Assembly (NCBI GenBank): GCA_904384225.1 | Contig: CAJFJV010000012.1 | Coordinates: 1-47,966, forward strand | DNA: 47,966 nt | Reading direction: 5' to 3' | DNA from: an uncultured Oscillospiraceae bacterium | GTDB taxonomy: Bacteria > Bacillota > Clostridia > Oscillospirales > Ruminococcaceae | Shown here: piece by piece, positions 1 through 6,860 of the stretch | Position numbering within the stretch: the first letter of the stretch is position 1 | How the letters are laid out: every line of letters begins with the position of its first letter | Program-made: the position numbers and the translations under genes | Notes under the pieces: generated by a model | What the model was told of the DNA's origin: nothing | Databases searched by the model: none | What the model saw: only the letters and a program-made list of their open reading frames with translations

Positions 1-96
1 TCTCATTTTTGCCCTAAAATTCTCAAAAACTCAGCCCTCCTGCTGTGTACGGAGTGGATGATGCCTCCTTTTATGCGAGAGAGCGGCGCCTGTGAT

Positions 97-132
97 AAAA
101 AAAAGACGCCACCCGATTGCTCGGATGGCGTC
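97..132 (-). terminator. Rho-independent terminator of the surface-protein operon
   Basis: Arms 105-116 and 121-132 pair with one mismatch around a TTGC loop. On the minus strand the stem is followed by eight T (A97-A104 on the plus strand). It lies 20 bases past the stop of the minus-strand membrane protein gene. The bases left of it (1-96) show no gene I can support. Confidence 0.85.
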
Positions 133-151
133 TGTGTCGCGACGGTATGCG

Positions 152-1198
152 TTAGCGGGTCGCTCCGCAGTCACAATACTGGTAGTCCACATAGGTCTGC
201 GTCTCGTACCTGCCGTGGTCTTCCGTGTGGGAACCAACCTGAACGGTCTGCTCAGTGTACTGAGGCACGTTGCTGTAGTTGGTGGAAAGTCCCTGCTTTG
301 CGAGTTCAACGGAATGAGCCTTCACGGCGTTGATATCTGTTGTGGAGTATCCATCGGCGGAGAACACATACAGATAGTGGCTGAAGACCTGCTGGGTTTC
401 GTAGTCAGGAACGGTCACAATGTTCGGAACCCAGACCTGCTTGGTCGCGGTGTGGTCCTTCCAGCTATGGCTGTGCGCCGGTGCGGAAGGCTTGTTCGAA
501 GAACCGCTCGAAGACCCGCCGGAAGCGCTGGAACCGTTGCCGTTGGAATCGGAGTTCCCCGCGCCGGAACCGTTGTTGCCGTTGCTGTTGGCGTTGCCCG
601 TGTCGCTGGTGTTGCCGTTATCGCCTGAAGGCGTCGTAGCCTCTGGCTGACCGTCCACGTCGACCTCCTTGTCGGCGTCCGTGGCCTCCTGCTTTGTCTC
701 GTCGGAGGCGTTCGGGTTCTCGGCCACGTTGCCCTCAAGTTTGTCGAGGATATCCTTGCCGGCGTCGCCCTTCAAGGTCTCGTCGCCGTTCTCGACGGCG
801 TCCTTCGTCTGGTCGACGATGCCCTTGAGCATCTCGTCAGTCACCTTGTCGGCCGGGATTCGCGTCATCTCGCAGGTCACGCTCTCTCCCTCTTCGAGGG
901 TGACGGTCGATGTGCCCTTGTTGCCTTCGGCGTCCGGCGAAACCGCGTGGTAGAAGTCCACCTCATCGCTCGTGATATGGGCGATGGCCGGAGTGGAGTT
1001 CGCATCCCAACCGGTGTCGGCGGTCACGTTGAGGACGAGGTCGGCGGTCTCCGCCTTTGCTGTGCTGTCCTGCTTGTCTGCTGTGGAAAGCGCACCTGAC
1101 GCTGCTGCAATTACGACGGCAACGACTGCGATGATAGCGATAGCGATTGCCGCTGTATGCGGTTTGTGAGATTTAATCCAGTCAGTTGCCTTCTCCAT
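152..1198 (-). CDS. Membrane-anchored surface protein with Ser/Gly/Asn-rich linker
   Basis: A 348-residue protein of unknown function. A short basic N-terminus is followed by one hydrophobic segment (about residues 16-37), predicting a single-pass protein with the bulk outside the cell. Residues about 40-185 are acidic. A low-complexity Ser/Gly/Asn/Asp linker (about 187-238) leads to a C-terminal domain rich in His, Trp and Tyr (about 240-348), opening HSHSW and closing with the CDCG pair near the end, which could bind metal. Similar exported proteins with HxHxW and CxCG patterns are, from memory, common in Coriobacteriia; this is recall, not a search. The ATG directly abuts the stop of the upstream lipoprotein gene, so the two are co-transcribed and translationally coupled. 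The high G+C supports foreign origin with the recombinase. No enzymatic motif is visible. Confidence 0.8.
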   Translation of the reverse strand: MEKATDWIKSHKPHTAAIAIAIIAVVAVVIAAASGALSTADKQDSTAKAETADLVLNVTADTGWDANSTPAIAHITSDEVDFYHAVSPDAEGNKGTSTVTLEEGESVTCEMTRIPADKVTDEMLKGIVDQTKDAVENGDETLKGDAGKDILDKLEGNVAENPNASDETKQEATDADKEVDVDGQPEATTPSGDNGNTSDTGNANSNGNNGSGAGNSDSNGNGSSASGGSSSGSSNKPSAPAHSHSWKDHTATKQVWVPNIVTVPDYETQQVFSHYLYVFSADGYSTTDINAVKAHSVELAKQGLSTNYSNVPQYTEQTVQVGSHTEDHGRYETQTYVDYQYCDCGATR

Positions 1199-2143
1199 TT
1201 AGTCCACCTCTATTCCTTCTGTGTCTGGGGCGTCAAACGTGAAGCCAGCATGGTCATCGTTGACTATTGTGGCAAGCCCGCCGAATCCTCCGAACGTCAT
1301 GTCGTAGACGGTCTGATTTTCAACAGGAGACAGCTGGATGCTTTCGTTGGTAATTGAGTCCCCGGCAGGGGAAGAGCTTCCATCTATACCCCATGTCAAT
1401 ACGTCGTAAGGGTCTTGTTCCTCATCGTTCACCTCTACTGTGGCGAAGGAGTATGAGGGCGCATCGAATGATATCGTTTCGCTCTGCGTGCTGTTTCCTG
1501 TACCGTCGGTCTCAATGTGAAGCGTGTACGGCTGAGCCTGTGGCTCCTGATACGTAGCCGCCTCAGCTGCGGCTTGTCCCGCCTTCGCGTCGCTCAGTAT
1601 TGACTCCATATCGGAGAGCGCATAGCTGTACGTAGACGCCAGCCATTCGACATCCACACCTTCGGCTTCCCCGGCGGGCAGGTCTGATAGCGCAGTCCCG
1701 CCAAGCGCGGTCGCGTACGTGCCGTTGTCGTAGTCCTCTTTCAGAGTATCATAGATACTTTGAACTACCTCAATAGCCTTTGCGTTGCTGTCGATGGCGG
1801 TCTGACGTCTGGTGTCGAATACTTCCTTGTCCTGCTCCTTTGCCAGTTCGATGATTTCATCGTCAGACAGACCGTTCACGTCTGCGAACGTCGCGCTGTT
1901 ACATAGGTAGGCAGTGACGTTCCCGTTTCCGTCAAAGACAAGAATGCGTTCGATGTCGCCGTCTTTTTCTATTGCGTCATTATCGTCGTACTGCACCCAT
2001 ACGCTTTCTTGACTGAAAGCCTGTGATGCAGAAAGCGGTTCACTCGCGCTCTTTACATCGTTCGTTCCCCCACAGCCTGCGAGTGTGAGTGTGAGCAGGC
2101 ATGTAGCGGCTACCGCAGCTGCGGTAAATCGTCTTTTCTTCAT
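1199..2143 (-). CDS. Putative lipoprotein of unknown function
   Basis: A 314-residue protein with a classic lipoprotein signal: basic MKKRR start, hydrophobic core, and lipobox LAGC with the lipidated Cys at residue 24. I chose the ATG at 2143 because GGAGGT lies 7 bases upstream; the frame stays open further upstream but those codons precede the signal peptide. The mature part is acidic and probably displayed outside the membrane. I recognise no family. It is the first gene of a two-gene minus-strand operon reading from the promoter at 2274-2302, with the membrane protein following without a gap. The pairing suggests a cell-surface function carried as cargo by the mobile element. Confidence 0.8.
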   Translation of the reverse strand: MKKRRFTAAAVAATCLLTLTLAGCGGTNDVKSASEPLSASQAFSQESVWVQYDDNDAIEKDGDIERILVFDGNGNVTAYLCNSATFADVNGLSDDEIIELAKEQDKEVFDTRRQTAIDSNAKAIEVVQSIYDTLKEDYDNGTYATALGGTALSDLPAGEAEGVDVEWLASTYSYALSDMESILSDAKAGQAAAEAATYQEPQAQPYTLHIETDGTGNSTQSETISFDAPSYSFATVEVNDEEQDPYDVLTWGIDGSSSPAGDSITNESIQLSPVENQTVYDMTFGGFGGLATIVNDDHAGFTFDAPDTEGIEVD

Positions 2144-2183
2144 GCTACGTACCTCCAACAGTTCTGATTTTTGACCGCCCCCG

Positions 2184-2203
2184 CCGCATCTGAATAGATG
2201 CGG
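2184..2203 (-). other. Small hairpin in the lipoprotein-operon leader
   Basis: Perfect 7-bp arms (2184-2190 and 2197-2203) around a 6-base loop, in the untranslated leader between the predicted start of transcription (about 2267) and the ATG at 2143. There is no T-run, so it is not a simple terminator. Its role is unknown. Confidence 0.4.
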
Positions 2204-2273
2204 GTCTAATGATATGGCTGGGACAGAAGAATATGAAGTGTATAGGCTAGAAAAAGCCCACACAGGTTATTAT

Positions 2274-2302
2274 ATTATACACATAATCTCCATACAATTC
2301 AA
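2274..2302 (-). promoter_or_regulatory. Sigma-A-type promoter of the lipoprotein operon
   Basis: On the minus strand: -35 TTGAAT (2297-2302), a 17-base spacer, and a perfect -10 TATAAT (2274-2279). The -35 box lies in the left arm of the inverted repeat 2291-2320, so a protein bound there should block this promoter. Confidence 0.75.
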
Positions 2303-2320
2303 GTGTAGATGAATTGTATG
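2291..2320. promoter_or_regulatory. 11-bp inverted repeat, probable operator of the XRE regulator
   Basis: CATACAATTCA (2291-2301) is repeated inverted and without mismatch at 2310-2320, with an 8-base spacer. It covers the -35 box of the minus-strand operon promoter and the 5' leader of the XRE regulator gene beginning at 2333. Such placement is typical of an operator through which one repressor controls both its own gene and a divergent operon. Confidence 0.65.
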
Positions 2321-2332
2321 GGCGGTGAAAGG

Positions 2333-2668
2333 ATGAAATACTACGACATAGGACAGCGCATACGCCACTATCGAAAGGCGTGCGGACTGTCGCAGGAGTC
2401 TCTTGCCGATAAGGCTGACATTTCCGTAACGCACATGAGCCACATAGAGACCGGCAACACGAAGCTGAGCCTGCCGGTGTTCGTCAAGATTGCGGAGGCG
2501 CTGTACGTGCAGACGGACGCACTTCTCTATGACTCCCCGCGATTCAGCAAAAACGTCGCGGCGGAGCGCGTCCAGAAGGTGCTGGACTCCTGTACTACCG
2601 AGCAGCTGTACGTGCTGATTGAGACCATGGAAGCACTCAAGGTCTCCATGGACAAGCATGTGAGGTGA
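2333..2668 (+). CDS. XRE-family helix-turn-helix regulator
   Basis: A 111-residue protein with a Cro/CI-type helix-turn-helix in its N-terminal half: IGQRIRHYRKACGLSQESLA followed by ISVTHMSHIETGNTKLSLP, then a short helical C-terminal part. The ATG at 2333 begins MKYYDIGQRI and has GGCGGTGA a few bases upstream; an in-frame ATG at 2309 lies inside the operator and is less likely. The gene is divergent from the lipoprotein operon and shares its control region with the inverted repeat at 2291-2320. I infer it represses the operon and itself. A strong terminator follows. Confidence 0.85.
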   Translation: MKYYDIGQRIRHYRKACGLSQESLADKADISVTHMSHIETGNTKLSLPVFVKIAEALYVQTDALLYDSPRFSKNVAAERVQKVLDSCTTEQLYVLIETMEALKVSMDKHVR

Positions 2669-2696
2669 TTCGGTTGATTTACAGCTTCGACTCATG

Positions 2697-2731
2697 AAAG
2701 CCCGGTACGCAGCGTGCCGGGCTTTCTTTTT
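2697..2731 (+). terminator. Rho-independent terminator after the XRE gene
   Basis: Twelve-base arms (2697-2708 and 2714-2725, one T-G pair) around a GCAGC loop, followed by CTTTTT. It separates the XRE regulator from the recombinase operon promoter. Confidence 0.85.
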
Positions 2732-2775
2732 GCGCCCATAGGACGCGTCTCCAGCCTATAACCTCCGTACCGGGA

Positions 2776-2804
2776 TTGACTATGTACACGAATGGGCGTA
2801 TAAT
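2776..2804 (+). promoter_or_regulatory. Promoter of the HTH-recombinase operon
   Basis: TTGACT (2776-2781), 17-base spacer, TATAAT (2799-2804). Just downstream, CCTC (about 2807-2810) can pair with the GAGG of the ribosome binding site (about 2818-2821) in a small hairpin, which might damp translation. Confidence 0.8.
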
Positions 2805-2830
2805 ATCCTCATATATGGAGGTAAATCAAT

Positions 2831-3118
2831 ATGGACAAGAGCATCGAAGATATGAGCCCTTCCGAGGCTCTGCGATATATGCGCAGTCTCTACGGCATGA
2901 AGCGTTCCGAGTTCTGCGAACATTTCGGCATACCGCTGCGTTCCTTGCAGCACTGGGAGATTGGCGACAGGAAGCCCGCACCGTTCGTCATCGGCCTCAT
3001 GCGCAAATGCTACGAGCTTGAGCGTGAGAACGAGCGCCTGCGCGACTGCATCGACACGCTCGACCGTCAGAACGACGAGCTGAAGGCACTCCTCAAAGGC
3101 GGGGAGGTGGTTCAATGA
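2831..3118 (+). CDS. Small HTH protein coupled to the recombinase
   Basis: A 95-residue protein. Residues about 9-55 form a helix-turn-helix of the kind seen in small XRE/antitoxin-like regulators (SEALRYMRSLYGMKRSEFCE, then IPLRSLQHWEIGDRKP). Residues about 58-90 are a charged heptad-like helix (YELERENERLRDCIDTLDRQ), probably a coiled coil for dimerisation. GGAGG lies 8 bases before the ATG. The gene overlaps the recombinase start by 4 bases (ATGA), so the two are made together. I infer a regulator or directionality partner of the recombinase. A stand-alone antitoxin is less likely because no toxin gene is adjacent. Confidence 0.8.
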   Translation: MDKSIEDMSPSEALRYMRSLYGMKRSEFCEHFGIPLRSLQHWEIGDRKPAPFVIGLMRKCYELERENERLRDCIDTLDRQNDELKALLKGGEVVQ

Positions 3119-4944
3119 CGAGAAAGGCAAAGACCTGTTTCCTATACGTTCGCGTCTCCACGAAGATGCAGGTGGAGAACGGCGAGTCAATCGAGGCGCA
3201 GCTTTACGACCTGCGCCAGTATGCGAAGCGTGAGAACCTGCGCATATTGCACGAGTACATCGACGACGGCTATTCCGGCAAGAACATCACGGGACGCCCC
3301 CACTTCCAGGAGATGATGGAAGAGATAAAATCCGGCGTCCATGTTGACTATGTGCTCGTGTTCAAGCTGAGCCGATTCGGGCGCAACGCGGCGGACGCCC
3401 TTTCGTCTCTGCAGTTCATGCAGGACTACGGCACGAACCTCGTCTGCGTAAAGGACGGCATCAACAGCGAAGCGCAGATGGGCAAGATGATGATTGCGTT
3501 CATGTCAGCGTTCGCCGAGATGGAGCGCGAGAACATCCTCGTACAGACCATGGCCGGGCGCGAGCAGAAGGCGCGCGAGGGCAAATGGAACGGCGGACAG
3601 GCTCCATTCGGCTATCGGCTCGTCAAGGACGAGAAGGGCAAGGGGCATCTTGAAATAGACGAGGACGAGGCGGAAATCGTTCGCATCATCTTCCGCGAGT
3701 ACACGAAGAACGGCAAGGGCGTGCATGCGATAGCGTCATGGCTCAACACGCAGGGATACCGCAAGAAGATACGCGGCAACAGCAAGTATGAGCACTTCGC
3801 CCCAGGCACTGTGAAGAACATCATACGCAACCCGGTGTATGCCGGAAAAATCGCCTTCGGGCGTCGCCGGACAACGCCCGTCAAGGGCGAGCGCAACGTG
3901 TACCGCATGGTCAAGCAGGACAACTTCGACATCTACGAGGGCGAGCACGACGCCATCATCGACGAGGCGACGTGGGATGCCGCACAGAAGCGCCTGGCCG
4001 AAGACTCGCATCCGTTCCCAGAGGCGAAGCCTGACGGCCACACGCACCTTCTCACGGGGATGCTGGTATGCCCGGTGTGCGGGCGCAGCATGATAGCCAA
4101 CGTGTCGCGCGGCAAGCGCAAGAAGGACGGCACCATCGGCAAGACGACGTACGCCTACACGTGCAAATACAGCAAGCGGCAGTTCGGCCACGACTGTACC
4201 TTCACACGACAGTTCAAGCAGGAATACATAGACCGCGAGGTCATCGAGGTCATTTCCCGCGCCGCCCACTCCGCCGTGTTCGAGGAACGCGTGCGCGAGG
4301 AACTGGACGCCGCCGTGGACATCGAGAAGCTGGAGGCGGATGTGGCGCGTATCGGCAAGGCGCTGGAGAACAACGGCGCAGCCCGCCGGATGCTGTCCAG
4401 ACAGCTGGACGCACTGGACGCGTCAGACCGCAGCTATGAGCGCAAGTACGAGGACATGCAGGCTCGCCTCGACAAGCTGTACGACGAGAGCGCCGATATA
4501 GAAGACGCACTCGACGCGGCCGAGGCGAAGCTGGAGAGCGCGAAAGAGAAGCAGGTCACGACCGCGAGGGTGTACGAGATGCTGGACGAGTTCCAGGAGA
4601 AATTCGACACGTACGACCCGGCGAAGCAGAAGGAGATTCTGCAGCAGGTCGTGGAGCGTGTGGAGATAGACCCGGACGCGAACCCGAAGAAGGGCGACGC
4701 GATAGTGAAGCGCGTGCGCTTCAAGTGCCCCGTGTCGTTCTACAGAACGCTGCCGGAAGAGGCTTACGACGTGCTCGGCATCAACGAGTTCAACCGCCTC
4801 GAAACGACGGAATACACGCCTGACGGAAATTCCCGGGTTGATGGGAATCACGACGAGACGGTTGTCTTGCTTTCAAAGAGAGAGGTCGAGTCGAAGAACA
4901 TTCGAGTTGAACCTTATTTAGAAGATATGGATATTTCAGAATAG
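3115..4944 (+). CDS. Large serine recombinase (site-specific integrase)
   Basis: A 609-residue integrase of the large serine recombinase family, which joins attP and attB through a covalent 5'-phosphoserine. The resolvase-like catalytic domain covers about residues 8-155 (YVRVS with nucleophile Ser15; later LSRFGRN and the E-helix region AEMERENILVQTMAGREQK). The recombinase domain follows (about 165-290), then a zinc ribbon with CPVC near 320 and a second Cys pair, and a long coiled coil (about 390-490). The start overlaps the preceding HTH gene by 4 bases. The body uses G+C-rich codons. Residues 579-609 (HDETVVLLSK to MDISE) do not look like recombinase: they match the tail of RlmD-like methyltransferases and continue in frame past the stop. 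The C-terminus seems to be encoded by target DNA beyond the attachment junction. Confidence 0.95.
   Translation: MTRKAKTCFLYVRVSTKMQVENGESIEAQLYDLRQYAKRENLRILHEYIDDGYSGKNITGRPHFQEMMEEIKSGVHVDYVLVFKLSRFGRNAADALSSLQFMQDYGTNLVCVKDGINSEAQMGKMMIAFMSAFAEMERENILVQTMAGREQKAREGKWNGGQAPFGYRLVKDEKGKGHLEIDEDEAEIVRIIFREYTKNGKGVHAIASWLNTQGYRKKIRGNSKYEHFAPGTVKNIIRNPVYAGKIAFGRRRTTPVKGERNVYRMVKQDNFDIYEGEHDAIIDEATWDAAQKRLAEDSHPFPEAKPDGHTHLLTGMLVCPVCGRSMIANVSRGKRKKDGTIGKTTYAYTCKYSKRQFGHDCTFTRQFKQEYIDREVIEVISRAAHSAVFEERVREELDAAVDIEKLEADVARIGKALENNGAARRMLSRQLDALDASDRSYERKYEDMQARLDKLYDESADIEDALDAAEAKLESAKEKQVTTARVYEMLDEFQEKFDTYDPAKQKEILQQVVERVEIDPDANPKKGDAIVKRVRFKCPVSFYRTLPEEAYDVLGINEFNRLETTEYTPDGNSRVDGNHDETVVLLSKREVESKNIRVEPYLEDMDISE
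4838..4866 (+). other. Probable attachment-site junction at the right end of the element
   Basis: Around the His-Asp-Glu-Thr codons at 4849-4860 the G+C-rich recombinase sequence gives way to sequence resembling the HVETVVLLSK segment of RlmD/RumA-like methyltransferases. Integration at the 3' end of rum-type methyltransferase genes is known for some streptococcal elements. The exact crossover base cannot be fixed without the other end, which lies left of this window. Confidence 0.5.
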
Positions 4945-5109
4945 TACGGTTTGCACACAAGGTAAAGTATGGTATTGGAGTACAGTGGTTTGAAAGTGTA
5001 GAACTTATATATTTTGCAGATAAAACAAAAGTGTAGGATAAAAGCAGGTAAGAATTATAATCTTCCAAAATCTGAAGGCCTCAGACAGCCGCAGTGTCCA
5101 CCAGAAAAA
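4849..5109 (+). pseudogene. Remnant of the 3' end of an RlmD/RumA-like 23S rRNA methyltransferase gene
   Basis: Read in the recombinase frame, 4849-5109 gives recognisable pieces of the long C-terminal tail found on many clostridial RlmD/RumA-like methyltransferases: ETVVLLSKREVESK, VRVEPYLEDMD, VLEYSGLKV, NLYILQIKQKC, KAGKNYNLPKSE and RQPQCPPEK, in the expected order. Three in-frame stops interrupt it (4942, 4963 and 4999), the first being the recombinase stop. No catalytic domain is present, so this is a severed and decaying tail. The family match is from memory. The 5' part of the gene should lie at the other end of the mobile element. Confidence 0.65.
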
Positions 5110-5125
5110 ATGTTTTGTTTTGATC

Positions 5126-5586
5126 ATGAGTACGATAGAAATATTAGAAATCAAGCAAATAGATGACACTCTTGCGGAAATGGTGGCCTTGCCTCGGGTA
5201 GAACTGCGTTTCTATAAAGGATTGTATCGAAACCGAATATGGAAGCAGGGCATGAAGAAATGGAAGAATACCTTTTGGCCAACTTCCTTGTGTTTGCCGC
5301 TATTATAGATGCGGATACGCAGTCTATGTGGTATCTGCCGTATTGATAGCGATGTGGGTAGAAAAGGAGAATACCGCCGTCACGGAATTACCAGTGCGTT
5401 GTTATAGCAAAGCAGAGAAGCTGCCGATACCATTTACAACTATATTCATTCCAACAACCATCGTATGATTGATTTCTGCGGAAGCAAGGTTATACGATTT
5501 TGAACCTGATTGAGATCCGCAAGCCGCACAAAGACGAAAAACTGACACAGACGATTGTAGTCCGTGAACATGAATTTGATTATTGA
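5126..5586 (+). pseudogene. Decayed GNAT acetyltransferase gene
   Basis: Pieces of one N-acetyltransferase lie in order but in alternating frames: an N-terminus from the ATG at 5126 (EILEIKQIDDTLAEMVAL), a segment from 5242 (EAGHEEMEEYLL to the stop at 5344), the acetyl-CoA loop region from about 5366 (EYRRHGITSALL, with an amber stop at 5405, then YNYIHSNNHRMIDFC), and the C-terminus from 5479 (RKQGYTILNLIEIRKPHKDE, ending EFDY at 5586). At least three frameshifts and one nonsense codon rule out an intact product. The shift at about 5478 looks like loss of a single C. There is no ribosome binding site at the start. Confidence 0.75.
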
Positions 5587-5668
5587 ATAGTCTATTTTGA
5601 AAAAACTTGGTATCAACACTTCAACAAGTGTATTGAATACAAATTCGAAACGGAAAGGATGGTTTTTT

Positions 5669-5713
5669 ATGAAAATGGGTCGTGTATGGAGGGTTCACGC
5701 TTCCTAACCCTCC
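5669..5713 (+). promoter_or_regulatory. Possible leader peptide and attenuator hairpin upstream of the tandem GNAT gene
   Basis: A 12-codon frame, MKMGRVWRVHAS, runs from ATG 5669 to TAA 5705-5707 with a GGAAAGGA-type site before it. Its last codons lie in a hairpin with perfect 8-bp arms (5688-5695 and 5706-5713). The CCCTCC of the right arm can alternatively pair with the GGAGG ribosome binding site (5726-5730) of the downstream gene. The two pairings exclude each other, as in translational attenuators. Confidence 0.45.
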
Positions 5714-5737
5714 GAATAAAATTTTGGAGGAAACAAA

Positions 5738-6667
5738 ATGGAAAACCAAGTTACCATCCGTGAAGCAGTCAAGGAAAATGACGTTGCGCTCTTTTGGGAG
5801 CAACTTCACATCTATTACAAACGGGATATATTTTCCGATCCGGAGAATGAGGAAAGAGACTATTTCCTCAGTGATGAACACCGCGCCACGATACAAAAAA
5901 TCCATGACAGGCCGCAGGATCAATGTTACTACCTGTTTTTTTCACGGGGCGAACAAGATATCGGCTTTGCCATGCCGGTGATTTACACTTCTGAGGACGG
6001 TAAATGCTTCATCATGGAATATTGTGTTTACCCGAAGTTTCGCGGCAGCGGCATAGGCAGAGAATGCGCCAAAGTTCTGTTGGACTGGGCAAAGGAAAAC
6101 GGTGCGCTTTATGTTGAGCTGAATTATGGCGGCGATGTGCGGCGGGAGCACTTCTGGCAGAGCATAGGTTTTATTAAAAACGGTGCTAATGGATGGGGTG
6201 AACCTTTGATGATCTTGCCTCCCAAAGATGATATGCCTTTCAACGTGGAAATTTTAGGGGATCCGACCGATTGGCAGCTTTTGAAGCTGGAAAACGGTTT
6301 CAAAAAAGAAATCGGGGAAGAAGTGCTGACAGAAGAAAAGCAGAAGCAGCTTCAGCGAGCGATTAAAGAAGGCAAGATTACTTTTTTTATTGCCAAACGC
6401 GGCTATCGTGCTGTCGGTATGTGTAGCATTGCCAAATGCTATTCAACTTTCTCTTGTACTGATACGGGTGTATATGATGATTTCTATGTAGAACCGGCTT
6501 TCCGCAAAAAAGGGATTGCTCGAAAATTAGTGCAAACGGCGCAAGCTTGGTGCAGGGAAAACAGCATATCAAGCTTAACGGTATGCTGTGCACCGTGTGA
6601 TGAAAAAATGTACCAAGCCCTTGGGTTTGATATCGGCTTAGGAACAACTTTTGCGCATATCGAATAA
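5738..6667 (+). CDS. Two-domain GNAT family N-acetyltransferase
   Basis: A 309-residue protein made of two GNAT domains, which transfer an acetyl group from acetyl-CoA to an amine. The first (about residues 5-150) has the acetyl-CoA loop in YPKFRGSGIG. The second (about 165-309) has it in VEPAFRKKGIARKL and a typical C-terminus (MYQALGFDIG). GGAGG lies 7 bases before the ATG. The substrate is unknown; tandem GNATs include antibiotic, peptide and thiol acetyltransferases. The gene stands alone between decayed sequence and a strong hairpin, and the leader-peptide-like structure upstream suggests translational control. It is intact, unlike the GNAT remnant just before it. Confidence 0.85.
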   Translation: MENQVTIREAVKENDVALFWEQLHIYYKRDIFSDPENEERDYFLSDEHRATIQKIHDRPQDQCYYLFFSRGEQDIGFAMPVIYTSEDGKCFIMEYCVYPKFRGSGIGRECAKVLLDWAKENGALYVELNYGGDVRREHFWQSIGFIKNGANGWGEPLMILPPKDDMPFNVEILGDPTDWQLLKLENGFKKEIGEEVLTEEKQKQLQRAIKEGKITFFIAKRGYRAVGMCSIAKCYSTFSCTDTGVYDDFYVEPAFRKKGIARKLVQTAQAWCRENSISSLTVCCAPCDEKMYQALGFDIGLGTTFAHIE

Positions 6668-6702
6668 AAGTAAAGCACATAGCACAATGTGTGCGTCAAA
6701 AC

Positions 6703-6752
6703 AAAACCGCTGCAGCTTCCATCCCTATAAGGATGGAAGCTGCAGCGGTTTT
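6703..6752. terminator. Perfect 22-bp hairpin between convergent genes
   Basis: Arms 6703-6724 and 6731-6752 are perfectly complementary around a CTATAA loop. The stem ends in AAAA on the left and TTTT on the right, so each strand has a short U-tail. It sits between the plus-strand GNAT and the minus-strand AraC gene and most simply terminates both. Confidence 0.8.
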
Positions 6753-6860
6753 GTCGTAAGAAAGCCCACGGTTATGGTGGTTTTCTATTCCTATGCCGCG
6801 TGGAAGGATAGAGCAGCCTTTGCTGCACCTCATATTTTTCTCTTTATAAAACGATTATGC

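Noticed and set aside
92-628. Long plus-strand open frame opposite the surface-protein gene
   Set aside because: It is antisense to a gene with clear membrane segment, linker and terminator, lacks a ribosome binding site, and its residues reflect the complement of the low-complexity linker.
2831-3118. Toxin-antitoxin pair involving the small HTH protein
   Set aside because: Its overlapping partner is the recombinase; no toxin-like gene is adjacent.
3736-4269. 177-codon minus-strand frame inside the recombinase
   Set aside because: A by-product of G+C-rich codon use on the coding strand; no start signal and no family resemblance.
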